Made by a program: the position numbers and the translations under genes
Assembly (NCBI RefSeq): GCF_004116955.1
Contig: NZ_CP026362.1
Span: forward strand, 2,483,501-2,547,500
Source: Bacillus vallismortis
GTDB lineage: Bacteria > Bacillota > Bacilli > Bacillales > Bacillaceae
Reading direction: 5' to 3'
DNA length: 64,000 bases
In this document: in pieces, positions 38,853 to 47,980 of the stretch
Layout: every line of letters starts with the position of its first letter
Numbering within the stretch: position 1 is the first letter of the stretch
Notes under the pieces: model-generated
The model's input: the letters and a program-made list of their open reading frames with translations, nothing else
Database searches by the model: none
Told to the model about the DNA's origin: nothing

Positions 38853-39794
38853 TTAGTTCGCAATATCCCGTTTCATGAAGATTCCAAAAGCAAGCAGTAA
38901 AAAGACAACAAAGTAAACTGCCAGTATCACAATGGAGAAAGTCATTGTCATCCCTTCTACCAACGGTGAGCCCTCTACATATTGCATTAAACTAACATTG
39001 GCAAATAAAATATACTTCGCCCAGTCAAATTTCAACGCAATAAATGCAGTGGCTGTCGTACCCGTTACCAACAAAAAGATGGAAAAGCCTACTGCTAGAG
39101 AGCTGTTTCTAAAGACAGCCGACAGCATAAACGCCATCGTTGCGATCATTAAAGCTGCAACGGATTCTGAGAGATACGTTTTCGCCAAATATCCCATCAT
39201 GTTTTGCTCAATGACATGGCCGTCTCTGTAGATTAAATGAACATTCGCAGCAGTGTCCCCGCCTGTCCCGAAGAAGATCAGCCCTAATAAAGCAGACCCC
39301 ATAAATAAAATAAACAGCAATAAAAACCCAAACAGGAGAACTGTAATATATTTAGAGAGTAAGATTTGAAAACGGCTGAGCGGCCGGATCATTAACAGCT
39401 TAATCGTTCCCCAATTAAATTCGTTCGCGACAATTCCGGCTGCGATAATAATGGTGAATAGACCGGTGAGGATCGTAAAACCCGCTGAATCCGTTACATA
39501 AGACCAAACAGTATACCCTGCGTCATCAGGGATGTTATGTTCAATACGATAGTTGTTGACTGTAATTGTTTCTTCATAGCCATCTTTCAGTGAAGGATCT
39601 TCTTTGATTTCTTTCTTCAATGCGGCATTTTCCGCTTGAAGCGTTTGTTTCCATTTCGGATTTGCTTCATCGGATGTAAAGTGGTTTGTTAAAAACGCCC
39701 AGCCAATCATTGTTAAAGCCAGAATCCCGATCATCACCCATGTTCCGGCACGGCTGAAAATTTTGACCCATTCATTATAAATCAAATTAAGCAT
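38853..39794 (-). CDS. yhcI: YhcI, ABC-2-type permease
   Basis: Membrane protein of 313 residues, six spans with a large extracellular loop after the first (NHFTSDEANPKWKQTLQAENAALKK…) and the ABC-2 core (IIAAGIVANEFNWGTIKLLMIRPLSR). Permease partner of YhcH; such pairs often export peptides or give antibiotic resistance. Start ATG 39794 with AGAGGAGG 6 nt upstream; it overlaps the yhcH end by 8 nt. Confidence 0.88.
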   Translation of the reverse strand: MLNLIYNEWVKIFSRAGTWVMIGILALTMIGWAFLTNHFTSDEANPKWKQTLQAENAALKKEIKEDPSLKDGYEETITVNNYRIEHNIPDDAGYTVWSYVTDSAGFTILTGLFTIIIAAGIVANEFNWGTIKLLMIRPLSRFQILLSKYITVLLFGFLLLFILFMGSALLGLIFFGTGGDTAANVHLIYRDGHVIEQNMMGYLAKTYLSESVAALMIATMAFMLSAVFRNSSLAVGFSIFLLVTGTTATAFIALKFDWAKYILFANVSLMQYVEGSPLVEGMTMTFSIVILAVYFVVFLLLAFGIFMKRDIAN

Positions 39795-40704
39795 GTTGAA
39801 CCTCCTCTTTTGCTTCACCTGTTACTTCTAAGAAACGGTCCTCTAATGATTTAGCCTTTACTTTTACTTCATAAATCCGGATTTGCTGCATCACCAGCAA
39901 TTCAATGGCCGCAGGAACTTCGTCTTTAGACAATTTGACTTCTATACCGTTTGTCTTGCCAACCAACTCATACTCCTTTAGAACAGAAGCGGCTTCATTC
40001 GGCTGCTCAACGTTGAAGAAATATGTATCTTTTTCATCAGTGAGATCATCTTTTACATTTTGAATATCGATAAGCTTCCCTTTTTGCAAAATCGCAATTC
40101 GGTCACACATCAATTCCATTTCTGAAAGCAGGTGGCTTGAAACGATGACAGCCATTCCTCTTTCTCGCGTCAGTTTTTTTAAATGATCTCTGATTTCCCT
40201 GATTCCAGCCGGATCAAGGCCGTTTGTCGGTTCATCCAAAATGAGCACTTTCGGATCATGAAGAAGACATTGCGCCAAGCCAAGACGCTGTCTCATCCCA
40301 AGTGAATATGTTTTCACCTTGTCATGGATTCTGTCCGTTAAACCGACTAGTTCAATGACTTCATCAATTTTTTCCTTCGTAACGCCCTTGACCATCCTTG
40401 CGTATTGCTGGAGATTTTTATATCCACTTAAGAATTTATACAGCTCTGGGTTTTCTACGATCGCCCCAATATGCTTAATCGCCTTGGCGTACTCTTTCGT
40501 AATGGATTGGCCGCAAATAAGCACATCACCTTTTGATAGTTTCATTAATCCCACCATCATCCGGATGGTCGTCGTTTTCCCTGCTCCGTTCGGCCCCAAA
40601 AAACCGAATACTTCGCCTTCACGAATCGAAAAACTCAGATGATCAATAATCGTTCGGCCTCTGATGTTTTTTGTTACATTTTTTAACTCCAACACTGTCT
40701 TCAT
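39787..40704 (-). CDS. yhcH: YhcH, ABC transporter ATP-binding protein
   Basis: ATPase of 305 residues: Walker A GPNGAGKTT, Q-loop, signature YSLGMRQRLGLAQ, Walker B VLILDEPTNGLDPAG and switch His (SSHLLSE), plus a C-terminal ~85-residue regulatory domain typical of BcrA/NatA-like exporters. Pairs with YhcI. Two adjacent ATGs; the second is 6 nt after GAGGAGG. Confidence 0.92.
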   Translation of the reverse strand: MKTVLELKNVTKNIRGRTIIDHLSFSIREGEVFGFLGPNGAGKTTTIRMMVGLMKLSKGDVLICGQSITKEYAKAIKHIGAIVENPELYKFLSGYKNLQQYARMVKGVTKEKIDEVIELVGLTDRIHDKVKTYSLGMRQRLGLAQCLLHDPKVLILDEPTNGLDPAGIREIRDHLKKLTRERGMAVIVSSHLLSEMELMCDRIAILQKGKLIDIQNVKDDLTDEKDTYFFNVEQPNEAASVLKEYELVGKTNGIEVKLSKDEVPAAIELLVMQQIRIYEVKVKAKSLEDRFLEVTGEAKEEVQHA

Positions 40705-40725
40705 CATGTTCCTCCTCATTCTTTT

Positions 40726-41424
40726 CTAGTAAACTTCCATTTTTGATTTAAACCACTGCAAAACAGACATGCCTTCCTGCTCACGAATCTCCTCCACATC
40801 ACGCTGCGCAACTTTCTCTCCATTAGCAAGCACGATGACTTCGTCAAGCAAGGTTTCTATTTCATCAATCTCATGTGTGGCGATGACGACAATCTGCTGC
40901 TCAAAATCAATGTACGAAACCAGACTGTTTACGATAGAGTCCCTGACCATCGGATCAAGCCCGGAAAAGGGTTCATCAAGCAAGATGACGGATGCCCTTC
41001 TTGCTAAAGCAAGGACGATTTTCAGCCTTCCCCGATTTCCTTTTGATAACTTTTTGATCTTTTTTTCCGGATCCAGCTGCATCTCACTCAACAGCTTATA
41101 CGCTTGTTCTGTTTGAAAATCAGGAAATTGTGACTGATAAAAATTAACCATATCCTTTACAGTAAAGTGCGGATAAAACATATCAAGCTCTGTAAGATAT
41201 GCCGTTTGACGCACCATATCTCTCGTAATCGGCTCTTCATCCGCTTTCACGAATCCTGAAGTCGGAAAGAGAAGGCCAGCCATCATTTTTAAGGTCGTTG
41301 ACTTTCCGCTGCCGTTTGGACCAATCAAACCATAAATCCGTCCGGATGATAAAGAGATCGATACATCTTGAACAGCGGTGTGGCGGCCGTATTTTTTTGA
41401 TACATGTTCTAAAGTGATTTCCAT
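40726..41424 (-). CDS. yhcG: YhcG, ABC transporter ATP-binding protein
   Basis: ATPase of 232 residues with Walker [10 protein letters not shown], signature [15 protein letters not shown], Walker [14 protein letters not shown] and ATHEIDE. A YtrB-like subunit, probably partnered with the permease YhcE. Translated 1 nt after the yhcF stop; GGGAG before ATG. Confidence 0.9.
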   Translation of the reverse strand: MEITLEHVSKKYGRHTAVQDVSISLSSGRIYGLIGPNGSGKSTTLKMMAGLLFPTSGFVKADEEPITRDMVRQTAYLTELDMFYPHFTVKDMVNFYQSQFPDFQTEQAYKLLSEMQLDPEKKIKKLSKGNRGRLKIVLALARRASVILLDEPFSGLDPMVRDSIVNSLVSYIDFEQQIVVIATHEIDEIETLLDEVIVLANGEKVAQRDVEEIREQEGMSVLQWFKSKMEVY

Positions 41425-41425
41425 C

Positions 41426-41791
41426 TCAATCTCCCTCAGTGAATGTTTTAATCCTTTCCACCATATCTTCTTTCGTTAGCCCCAGCTCTGTCATTTGCTT
41501 CACAAAGCCTTCCAGCACTTCTCGTGTCAGCCTGTCTTTCAGCTCATCTACGATGTCTGCTTTCTCCGCAATAAACGTCCCTTGACCTCTTCTTGTCTCC
41601 ACAATACCCAGCCTTTCCATCTCACTGTATGTTCTTTGAATTGTATTGGGATTTACCTTGGTTTGAATCGCCATTTCTCTTACAGAAGGAAGCTTGTCTC
41701 CTGGAAGCAGCTCCTTCCTGACCAGCCGATAAAAAATCTGGTCAGCAATCTGCAAATAAATCGGTTTTGAAGACTGGAAATGATTGTCCAT
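41426..41791 (-). CDS. yhcF: YhcF, GntR/YtrA-type regulator
   Basis: Regulator of 121 residues: GntR winged helix ([40 protein letters not shown], quoted in part by motif) with a short C-terminal dimerisation tail, the YtrA type. Located inside the ABC operon it most likely represses, as YtrA does for ytrABCDEF. Start ATG 41791 with GAGGTG upstream; overlaps yhcE end. Confidence 0.9.
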   Translation of the reverse strand: MDNHFQSSKPIYLQIADQIFYRLVRKELLPGDKLPSVREMAIQTKVNPNTIQRTYSEMERLGIVETRRGQGTFIAEKADIVDELKDRLTREVLEGFVKQMTELGLTKEDMVERIKTFTEGD

Positions 41792-41793
41792 AT

Positions 41794-42555
41794 TCACACC
41801 TCAATTTTACGATCAAGCAGTTTAGAAGCCGCGATAAGCAGCAGGATTGTGATAACGATGGCAATAGGAAACCCAAGCACGGATAGATGTATCGGTTTTA
41901 ATTCCACACTCCAAACGTCGCGTAATTGGAAATCAAAATCACAATAAACGGTTACAGGCCAGAAATGCTTTTGAGATACCACTAGAGGGCTTATGATGTA
42001 TTCATCGAAGAAGTACCACACCCCGGCCAGCAGTCCCATCGCAGCCCAACGCAATCCGCGCCAATTCCTAAGCGAGTGAAAAACACTCCAAAACACAATC
42101 ACTGTCACTGACATATATAACGAGGAAATAAGACCATATATATTCAGCAAAATCGGTGTACTTGATAAATCAGCTTGATGCACCAGCAGGTTTTTCACAG
42201 AGAGCATATGATAAATCCATATGCCATAAGCGGTTAATGCCAATTGAATCAGAAATTGATAGAGCAAAGATGCAGCCAATTTGGAAGAAAGCAGCCGGAA
42301 ACCGCCATTTGGATTGTACAGCCATAGCTGTGATTTCCCTTCTTTGTGGAGGTGCATATACACAAAAACAGGGGATAAGAAAAGCAGAAAAAAAGCAACT
42401 GCAGCAAAGAAACCTAAAATGACAAGCGGTTCTTTCGTGCGAGAAGCTATGATATGACCTGTCCCCAAACAGAATATGATTCCGCAACTCCATACTAGCA
42501 GCCATATTCTCGAAAGTTTTATATCTTTCTTTAGCAGGCCTATAAAAGAACCCAT
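41794..42555 (-). CDS. yhcE: YhcE, multi-TM ABC permease-like protein
   Basis: Membrane protein of 253 residues with about six hydrophobic spans; first gene of the yhcEFGHI operon. Family resembles YtrC/D-type permeases. Start ATG 42555 with GGGAGGG 6 nt upstream; the frame opens at 42603 but that part holds the promoter. Confidence 0.8.
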   Translation of the reverse strand: MGSFIGLLKKDIKLSRIWLLVWSCGIIFCLGTGHIIASRTKEPLVILGFFAAVAFFLLFLSPVFVYMHLHKEGKSQLWLYNPNGGFRLLSSKLAASLLYQFLIQLALTAYGIWIYHMLSVKNLLVHQADLSSTPILLNIYGLISSLYMSVTVIVFWSVFHSLRNWRGLRWAAMGLLAGVWYFFDEYIISPLVVSQKHFWPVTVYCDFDFQLRDVWSVELKPIHLSVLGFPIAIVITILLLIAASKLLDRKIEV

Positions 42556-42594
42556 GTCTTTCCCTCCCGGAAACCTCTTCGGTGTATGAGTAAA

Positions 42595-42623
42595 ATAGTA
42601 CACTAGTTCAAACCAAAATACAA
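42595..42623 (-). promoter_or_regulatory. yhcEFGHI promoter
   Basis: Minus strand TTGTAT (42618–42623), 17-nt spacer, TACTAT (42595–42600). The sequence around the -10, AGTGTACT, is near-palindromic and could be the YhcF operator (YtrA-type sites contain GTGTA…TACAC); operator is inference. Confidence 0.6.
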
Positions 42624-42682
42624 CTTATTCCATGGATTTATTTGATAAAAAATCATAATCCATACATGCTAACAGCAAAAAA

Positions 42683-42720
42683 GGCAAATCCGCCATGAAT
42701 AAACGGATTTGCCTTTTTTA
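42683..42720 (-). terminator. yhcC operon terminator
   Basis: AAAGGCAAATCCG-TTTATTCATGG-CGGATTTGCCTTT with T-run, just after the yhcC stop. Confidence 0.9.
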
Positions 42721-43095
42721 TCACTTATTCTTGTTTTTCATGGAGAGCAGCGCATTTCGATAGCTGCTGTCCTGCATTTTGTCACTTGTCTCAGTGACCT
42801 CTTCTTCTGCCTGATCTTCATCAGAATGCTTAAACTTTTGCAGCGCCTGCCTGTAAATATCATCACCCATTGCGTCTCGTTTCTCTTTTGGAGAATCGTT
42901 CTCCACAACGGCTGATGTATGCTCGGCCGCCCTTGCTTCAGCAGGGTATTGCGCTTCGCTATTTCCCTCTTCTGGAGGGGCGATTCTTTCGGCTTTTTCT
43001 TGCTTCTCGGGTCCGGGGGAGGCGTTGCGGACGTTAAATGTAATAAGAGCCGCAATGACTATGACAGCAGCAATAATTGCTAGAATAATGGCCAT
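42721..43095 (-). CDS. yhcC: YhcC, small single-span membrane protein
   Basis: Protein of 124 residues: one N-terminal membrane span (MAIILAIIAAVIVIAALITF) and a highly charged Glu/Lys-rich cytoplasmic tail, probably disordered. Function unknown. Last gene of the yhbI–yhbJ–yhcA–yhcB–yhcC operon; AAGGAGAGG before ATG, 12 nt after yhcB. Confidence 0.75.
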   Translation of the reverse strand: MAIILAIIAAVIVIAALITFNVRNASPGPEKQEKAERIAPPEEGNSEAQYPAEARAAEHTSAVVENDSPKEKRDAMGDDIYRQALQKFKHSDEDQAEEEVTETSDKMQDSSYRNALLSMKNKNK

Positions 43096-43107
43096 TTTAA
43101 CCTCTCC

Positions 43108-43638
43108 TTACTGTCCTGCTGTTAGGTTTCCTGTGACTTGGCTGACGCGTCTTCCTAAGGCGCGTCCAAGCTGAATACCTTCCTCAGACATTAACTCATC
43201 ACTGTCAACCGGACAAGTGACGCCTGCTCCGTAATAAGAGCCGTACAGCGCGTTTTCTGGCACGTTTCCAGGCAAGCCGACAACGATCATGCCTTGGTGG
43301 AACATCGGTGTCATCAAGTTGTGCATTGTCATTTCCAAGCCGCCGTGTGTTGTTGCCGTTGTGCAGAAAACAGCGCCGACTTTGTTGATCAGCTCGCCTT
43401 CAGCCCATAAGTAGCCAAGTCTGTCGATCCAAGCTTTCAGACCGGAGCTGATTGTTCCGAAATGACCAGGGCATCCCCAAATAATCGCATCCATATCTTT
43501 CAGCTTGCGGATATCAGCCTGATCGACATGGTCGATCAGCACCTCAGCCGCCTCGTTTTCTTTCGCGCCTTCAGCAATGGCTTCTGCAAGAGCCTTTGTG
43601 TGTTCACCTTCACTGTCATACACTACATAAATTTTCAT
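43108..43638 (-). CDS. yhcB: YhcB, WrbA-like NAD(P)H:quinone oxidoreductase
   Basis: Flavodoxin-fold protein of 176 residues: FMN-phosphate loop [37 protein letters not shown] and the [15 protein letters not shown] flavin loop. WrbA family; two-electron quinone reduction avoids semiquinone radicals. Co-operonic with the YhbJ/YhcA exporter, suggesting a joint response to quinone-like or aromatic toxins sensed by YhbI. Confidence 0.9.
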   Translation of the reverse strand: MKIYVVYDSEGEHTKALAEAIAEGAKENEAAEVLIDHVDQADIRKLKDMDAIIWGCPGHFGTISSGLKAWIDRLGYLWAEGELINKVGAVFCTTATTHGGLEMTMHNLMTPMFHQGMIVVGLPGNVPENALYGSYYGAGVTCPVDSDELMSEEGIQLGRALGRRVSQVTGNLTAGQ

Positions 43639-43660
43639 TCAGGAAACCTCCTTGTACAGA

Positions 43661-45259
43661 TTAAGATTCCTTCACTTCTTTAGGAGCCGGAAGCAATGAA
43701 AGCTCCTCTTTTTTCTTTTTACGCAATTTATCTTTTCTGACGTCACGCAGGAAGATACTTAAAATTAATCCTGCTACGCAGAATAATGTTGCCCACATAA
43801 AAGCGTCATTAATCCCCATGACGTTTGAATCGAGTGTCGCGTGTTTATAAATATGAGAGTAGACATACGTTTTCGCTGTCTCGTAGGAAACATTCATATT
43901 CACCATTATATTCGAAACTGCATTTTGGAACGCATGGAGGAAGTTCGGGTCCGCCGTGCTTGTTTTATCTGCAATTTGTGAGTAATGGAATGTCGTACGG
44001 TTTGTATAAATCGTCGTGATTAAGCTTGTACCGATTGAACCGCTGATTTGGCGAAGCGTGTTGCTCATCGCCGTACCGTGGCTGTTCAGGCGGGCAGGAA
44101 GCTGGTTCATCCCCGCTGTCATAACTGGCATCATCAAGAGTGACATACCGAAAGCACGGATTGAGTAAATCAGCATGATGTGTGTATACGGTGTATCAAT
44201 CGTTAATTGCGTATATTGATATGTTGTAACCACTGTCACGAGAAGTCCGATAATCGCGAGCGGTCTCGGACCGAATTTATCAAACAAAATACCTGAGATC
44301 GGTGACATGATCAGCATGACAATCGCACCCGGAAGCAGCAGCAGCCCGGATTGCAGCGCCGTAAAGCCAACAAGATTTTGCAGGTAAATTGGCAGCAGGA
44401 ACATACCAGTGTACAGCGCTACTGTAATGATGATATTAATGACACTTGATAGTGAGAAAATATCATATTTAAACACTCTGAAATCAAGCATCGGATCGTC
44501 ATGGCGCAATTGCTGAACAACAAAAGCAACAATGGCTATGACACCAATAATAACTGTAGACAGGACGATCGGATCTGTCCAGCCGTCAGAACCTGCTTCA
44601 CTGACTCCGTATAGCAAGGAGGCGAATCCGACAATGGAAAGAATCGCTCCAAGCGTATCGAGCTTGATTTTTTGCGGCTCCACCATGTTTTTAAAGATGA
44701 AGAAAGCCACGATAATAATAATGGCACCAATCGGTACAAGGCCGTAAAACATAATGCGCCATGTATAATTCTCAATGATCCACCCAGAAAGAGTCGGGCC
44801 GACCGCAGGAGCAAACATCATCGCAAGTCCGAAGATCCCCATTCCTTTCCCCCTGCTTTCAGGAGGGAAGATAAACAGAATGGTTGTCATAACGAGCGGC
44901 TGCAAGATACCTCCGCCCACGGCCTGAATCAAACGGCCGACCAGCATTGTGGAAAAGTTAGGTGCGATACCGCAGACTAATGTTCCGAGTGTAAAACAAA
45001 ACATGGCGACGAGAAAGAGACTCCGTTGGCCAAATCTTGTAATCAAGAAGGCAGATAACGGAATCAAAACGCCGTTAACAAGCATGTAACCTGTTGTGAG
45101 CCACTGAATCGTCGTTGCACTTACACCAAATTCAGTCATTAAGTGCGGCATTGCGACGTTAAGCAGCGTTTGGTTGAGTATTGCCAAAAACAACCCTGCC
45201 ATTAGCACAATCAGCAATGACTTTGGGCTTTTTGCTTTATTTTCTTTGCCTGTAGCCAT
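43661..45259 (-). CDS. yhcA: YhcA, EmrB/QacA-type (DHA2) MFS exporter
   Basis: Fourteen-span MFS drug:proton antiporter of 532 residues. Motif A-type loop (LITRFGQRSLFLVAM), motif C (MMFAPAVGPTLSGWIIENYTWR region) and the DHA2-typical cluster. The preceding gene encodes a HlyD-like partner (YhbJ), an EmrA–EmrB arrangement. AAAGGAGG 7 nt before ATG. Confidence 0.92.
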   Translation of the reverse strand: MATGKENKAKSPKSLLIVLMAGLFLAILNQTLLNVAMPHLMTEFGVSATTIQWLTTGYMLVNGVLIPLSAFLITRFGQRSLFLVAMFCFTLGTLVCGIAPNFSTMLVGRLIQAVGGGILQPLVMTTILFIFPPESRGKGMGIFGLAMMFAPAVGPTLSGWIIENYTWRIMFYGLVPIGAIIIIVAFFIFKNMVEPQKIKLDTLGAILSIVGFASLLYGVSEAGSDGWTDPIVLSTVIIGVIAIVAFVVQQLRHDDPMLDFRVFKYDIFSLSSVINIIITVALYTGMFLLPIYLQNLVGFTALQSGLLLLPGAIVMLIMSPISGILFDKFGPRPLAIIGLLVTVVTTYQYTQLTIDTPYTHIMLIYSIRAFGMSLLMMPVMTAGMNQLPARLNSHGTAMSNTLRQISGSIGTSLITTIYTNRTTFHYSQIADKTSTADPNFLHAFQNAVSNIMVNMNVSYETAKTYVYSHIYKHATLDSNVMGINDAFMWATLFCVAGLILSIFLRDVRKDKLRKKKKEELSLLPAPKEVKES

Positions 45260-45299
45260 CTAAGACAACCTCCTTTCATGGTTTGATGACTGATCTGTT

Positions 45300-45932
45300 T
45301 TACTCAGAAATCTTAACAGATGCATTCATACCAGGAAGCACCTTATCAGATGGGTTTTTGATTGAGATTTTCACTGGAACCTTTTGTGTGACTTTTGTAT
45401 AGTTACCGCTTGAATTTGTAGATGGAAGCATATCAAAAGTTGAATTTGTCGCATAACCGATCTCTTCTACAGTCCCGTCAAATGTTGTATTAGGATCTCC
45501 ATCAACGACTACGTCTACACTATTACCTACTTCAACATCAGCAATATCTGTTTCTTTAATATTCGCAGTGATGTAGAGGTGGTCCATGTCAATTGTTTGG
45601 GCAATTGTTGTGCCAGCTTGTACTGTTTGTCCGTTTTTCACTTCGTTTTTCACAATTGTTCCATCCATGATGGATTTTACGTCAACAGATTGTTCACCTT
45701 TAATTTTTGCGACTGTGTCGCCTTTTTTGACTGTTTTTCCTTCTTCAAGGTCCCAGTCAGATACTTTGCCTGCTGCTGGTGCTGTAATGGCAGCCATATC
45801 GCCGGCTACTTTCGCTTCGTCTGTTTTGATAAAGTTTGTGCTTTGATAATAGTAATAAGCACCTCCGCCTATAATTGCAAGAACAACAATCAAACCGATA
45901 ATGTTGGTCAGAATTAAACGTCCTCTGTTCAT
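45300..45932 (-). CDS. yhbJ: YhbJ, HlyD/EmrA-type membrane-fusion protein
   Basis: Protein of 210 residues: N-terminal anchor (about 8–28), biotinyl-lipoyl-like half motifs (AITAPAAGKVSDWDLEEG, VKKGDTVAKI, DGTIVKNEVKNGQTVQAG) and a beta-barrel domain. Shorter than E. coli EmrA as it lacks the long coiled coil, fitting a Gram-positive cell without outer membrane. Start ATG 45932 with AAAGGAG. Confidence 0.9.
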   Translation of the reverse strand: MNRGRLILTNIIGLIVVLAIIGGGAYYYYQSTNFIKTDEAKVAGDMAAITAPAAGKVSDWDLEEGKTVKKGDTVAKIKGEQSVDVKSIMDGTIVKNEVKNGQTVQAGTTIAQTIDMDHLYITANIKETDIADVEVGNSVDVVVDGDPNTTFDGTVEEIGYATNSTFDMLPSTNSSGNYTKVTQKVPVKISIKNPSDKVLPGMNASVKISE

Positions 45933-46004
45933 TTTGTTTTCTCCTTTCGTTTCATCCTCTATCATTTTGCGGAACGCTGGTGAAATTATGTGAGAAGTTT
46001 TTCA

Positions 46005-46463
46005 TTACCGCTTTTCTGAACAGCCTTCAGCAAGCATCGTTAAGCTTCCGGCAAGCTTACGCAAATATTGAAGCTGGGATGTATCAAGCTTTTGGTACAA
46101 ACCCGCGCCCATTTTTGCATATTGTACAGCGGCTTTTTCTATCAGTTCTTCCCCCTCTTCGGTTAACTGAATCATGACGATACGACGGTCATCCGGACTG
46201 TCAAATCGATTCATCAATCGGCGCTTATATAAAATATCTGTCATCCGCGTCACTGAAGCAGGTTTAAGATCAAGCGACACCGCCAGCTTGCTTAGCGGGG
46301 TGCTTCCGCTTTGATGAATTTTAAACATCAGCAAGTATTGAAGGACTGTAATATCAAAAGGCTCAAGCACAATCTCCAATATCTTCTTCTGTTTCTTATA
46401 AATCGCCCGAGACGTATCGAAGAGCTGTTCAAAAGTGAGCAAAGCACGTTCTGATTCAGTCAA
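46005..46463 (-). CDS. yhbI: YhbI, MarR-type repressor
   Basis: MarR-family regulator of 152 residues with wHTH (TPLSKLAVSLDLKPASVTRMTDILYKRRLMNR) and wing DSPDDRRIVMIQLTEEG. First gene of the efflux operon and presumably its autorepressor. TTG start at 46463 with GAGGTG 8 nt upstream. Confidence 0.9.
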   Translation of the reverse strand: MTESERALLTFEQLFDTSRAIYKKQKKILEIVLEPFDITVLQYLLMFKIHQSGSTPLSKLAVSLDLKPASVTRMTDILYKRRLMNRFDSPDDRRIVMIQLTEEGEELIEKAAVQYAKMGAGLYQKLDTSQLQYLRKLAGSLTMLAEGCSEKR

Positions 46464-46505
46464 CTCGTTTTCACCTCATTCCTCAATAATAGTTCACAAG
46501 ATAAA

Positions 46506-46534
46506 ATATTAATAAATGAAAGGAGATTTGTCAA
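46506..46534 (-). promoter_or_regulatory. yhbI operon promoter
   Basis: Minus strand TTGACA (46529–46534), exact 17-nt spacer, TAATAT (46506–46511), about 45 nt upstream of yhbI. Probable YhbI target; the AT-rich spacer contains ATTTATTAAT-type symmetry. Confidence 0.75.
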
Positions 46535-46593
46535 AGGAAAAATTTCTTTTCTTCTCGTATTTTTTTCGCAACCGCTTTCTTACTTTTATTAAA

Positions 46594-46621
46594 TTAAAAA
46601 AAGCCCTGAAATGGGCTTTTC
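46594..46621 (-). terminator. yhbH terminator
   Basis: AAAAGCCC-ATTTCA-GGGCTTTT hairpin with T-run next to the yhbH stop. Confidence 0.8.
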
Positions 46622-46622
46622 A

Positions 46623-47801
46623 TTACGAAAATTGGCGGCTTACACCAGGCTCTTCATTTTTGAAAAAGTTCTTCAATGCCTGAAACACATCAGACTTCTG
46701 TTTTAAAATATAGTACTTAAATTTATCGTCTTTCACATTTTTGTAGGCAGACATTAACGTTGAATGCCTGTTGTACTGATTGACCTCTCCGTAGCAGAAA
46801 AGATTTGCTTTCTTCATAATATCATTGACCAATTTCACACAGCGCGCGTTATCAGATGTGAGGTTGTCACCGTCAGAAAAATGAAACGGGTAAATATTAT
46901 AGCGGGCGGGATCGTACTTTTCATTAATCAGCTCAAGCGATTTTCGGTAGACGGAAGAACAGATTGTGCCGCCGCTTTCTCCCTTTGAGAAGAAGTCCTC
47001 CTCCGACACGACTTTTGCTTCTGTATGATGGGCAATAAATTCAATTTCTACAGTCTCATACTTCGTCCGCAAAAAACGGGTCATCCAGAAAAAGAAGCTT
47101 CTGGCCATGTATTTTTCCCAAACACCCATACTGCCGCTTGTATCCATCATCGCTAAGACGACAGCTTTTGACTCGGGCTTTGTTATGTCATTCCACGTCT
47201 TATACTTCAGATCCTCCGGGTAAATCGGATAGAACGATGGCTTCCCTGACATCGCGTTTCGTTTAAAAGCTGACATCATCGTTCTTTTCTTATCAATATT
47301 ACCGGTTAGCCCTGTTTTACGGATATCATTAAATTCAATATCTGTATGAATGATATTGTCCCGCTCTTTTTGCTGGAGATTCGGAAGCTCTAGTTGCTTA
47401 AAAAGCGCTTCTTCTAAATCCATTAATGAAACTTCTGCTTCATAATAATCCTCGCCTGCCTGGTCACCGGCGCCCTGCCCTTTTCCGGGTCCCTGTTTTT
47501 TGTCTGACCCATCCCGGGCCACAACATCCCCAACCTGGCTGTCGCCTTCTCCTTGCCCCACATGTTTATTTTTATCATAGTTATAACGGATTTTATACTC
47601 ATCCAGTGAACGGATTGGGATCTTCACTACATCTTTTCCGTTGGACATAATAATGCTTTCTTCAGTCACGAGGTCAGGAAGATTGTTTTTAATCGCTTCC
47701 TGCACTTTTTTCTGGTGGCGCTGCTGGTCGTCAAAACCTTTGCGATGGAGGGACCAGTTTTCCTCAGAAATCAAAAAATGGCCGCTGTCATTTTGGGACA
47801 T
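46623..47801 (-). CDS. yhbH: YhbH, sporulation-associated DUF444 protein
   Basis: Protein of 392 residues in the YeaH/YhbH (DUF444) family: Gly/Lys-rich, poorly structured region (about 90–125), then a von Willebrand A-like domain with MIDAS-type [10 protein letters not shown] (about 220). Expressed in the mother cell in B. subtilis; functionally linked to PrkA and SpoVR, both in this window. AAGGAGGGGG before ATG. Confidence 0.93.
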   Translation of the reverse strand: MSQNDSGHFLISEENWSLHRKGFDDQQRHQKKVQEAIKNNLPDLVTEESIIMSNGKDVVKIPIRSLDEYKIRYNYDKNKHVGQGEGDSQVGDVVARDGSDKKQGPGKGQGAGDQAGEDYYEAEVSLMDLEEALFKQLELPNLQQKERDNIIHTDIEFNDIRKTGLTGNIDKKRTMMSAFKRNAMSGKPSFYPIYPEDLKYKTWNDITKPESKAVVLAMMDTSGSMGVWEKYMARSFFFWMTRFLRTKYETVEIEFIAHHTEAKVVSEEDFFSKGESGGTICSSVYRKSLELINEKYDPARYNIYPFHFSDGDNLTSDNARCVKLVNDIMKKANLFCYGEVNQYNRHSTLMSAYKNVKDDKFKYYILKQKSDVFQALKNFFKNEEPGVSRQFS

Positions 47802-47849
47802 GAATCCCCCTCCTTACCCATTTGTGGTCGTGATACATACGTATTCCTG

Positions 47850-47872
47850 CTTGTTTCAGATTATGAAACAAG
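47850..47872. promoter_or_regulatory. 9-bp perfect inverted repeat upstream of yhbH
   Basis: CTTGTTTCA-GATTA-TGAAACAAG about 50 nt before yhbH. Could be an operator or short hairpin; no regulator assigned. Confidence 0.4.
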
Positions 47873-47945
47873 TCTTTCGAAAAGATTTATATTCATCATA
47901 TGCACTCAAACACAGTTCATTGACAAACTATTTAGAAAATGGGAC

Positions 47946-47977
47946 AAAATAACCCGCCCTATTCGGACGGGTCACGT
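47946..47977 (-). terminator. prkA terminator
   Basis: ACCCGTCC-GAATA-GGGCGGGT hairpin followed by TATTTTG on the minus strand. Confidence 0.65.
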
Positions 47978-47980
47978 TGC

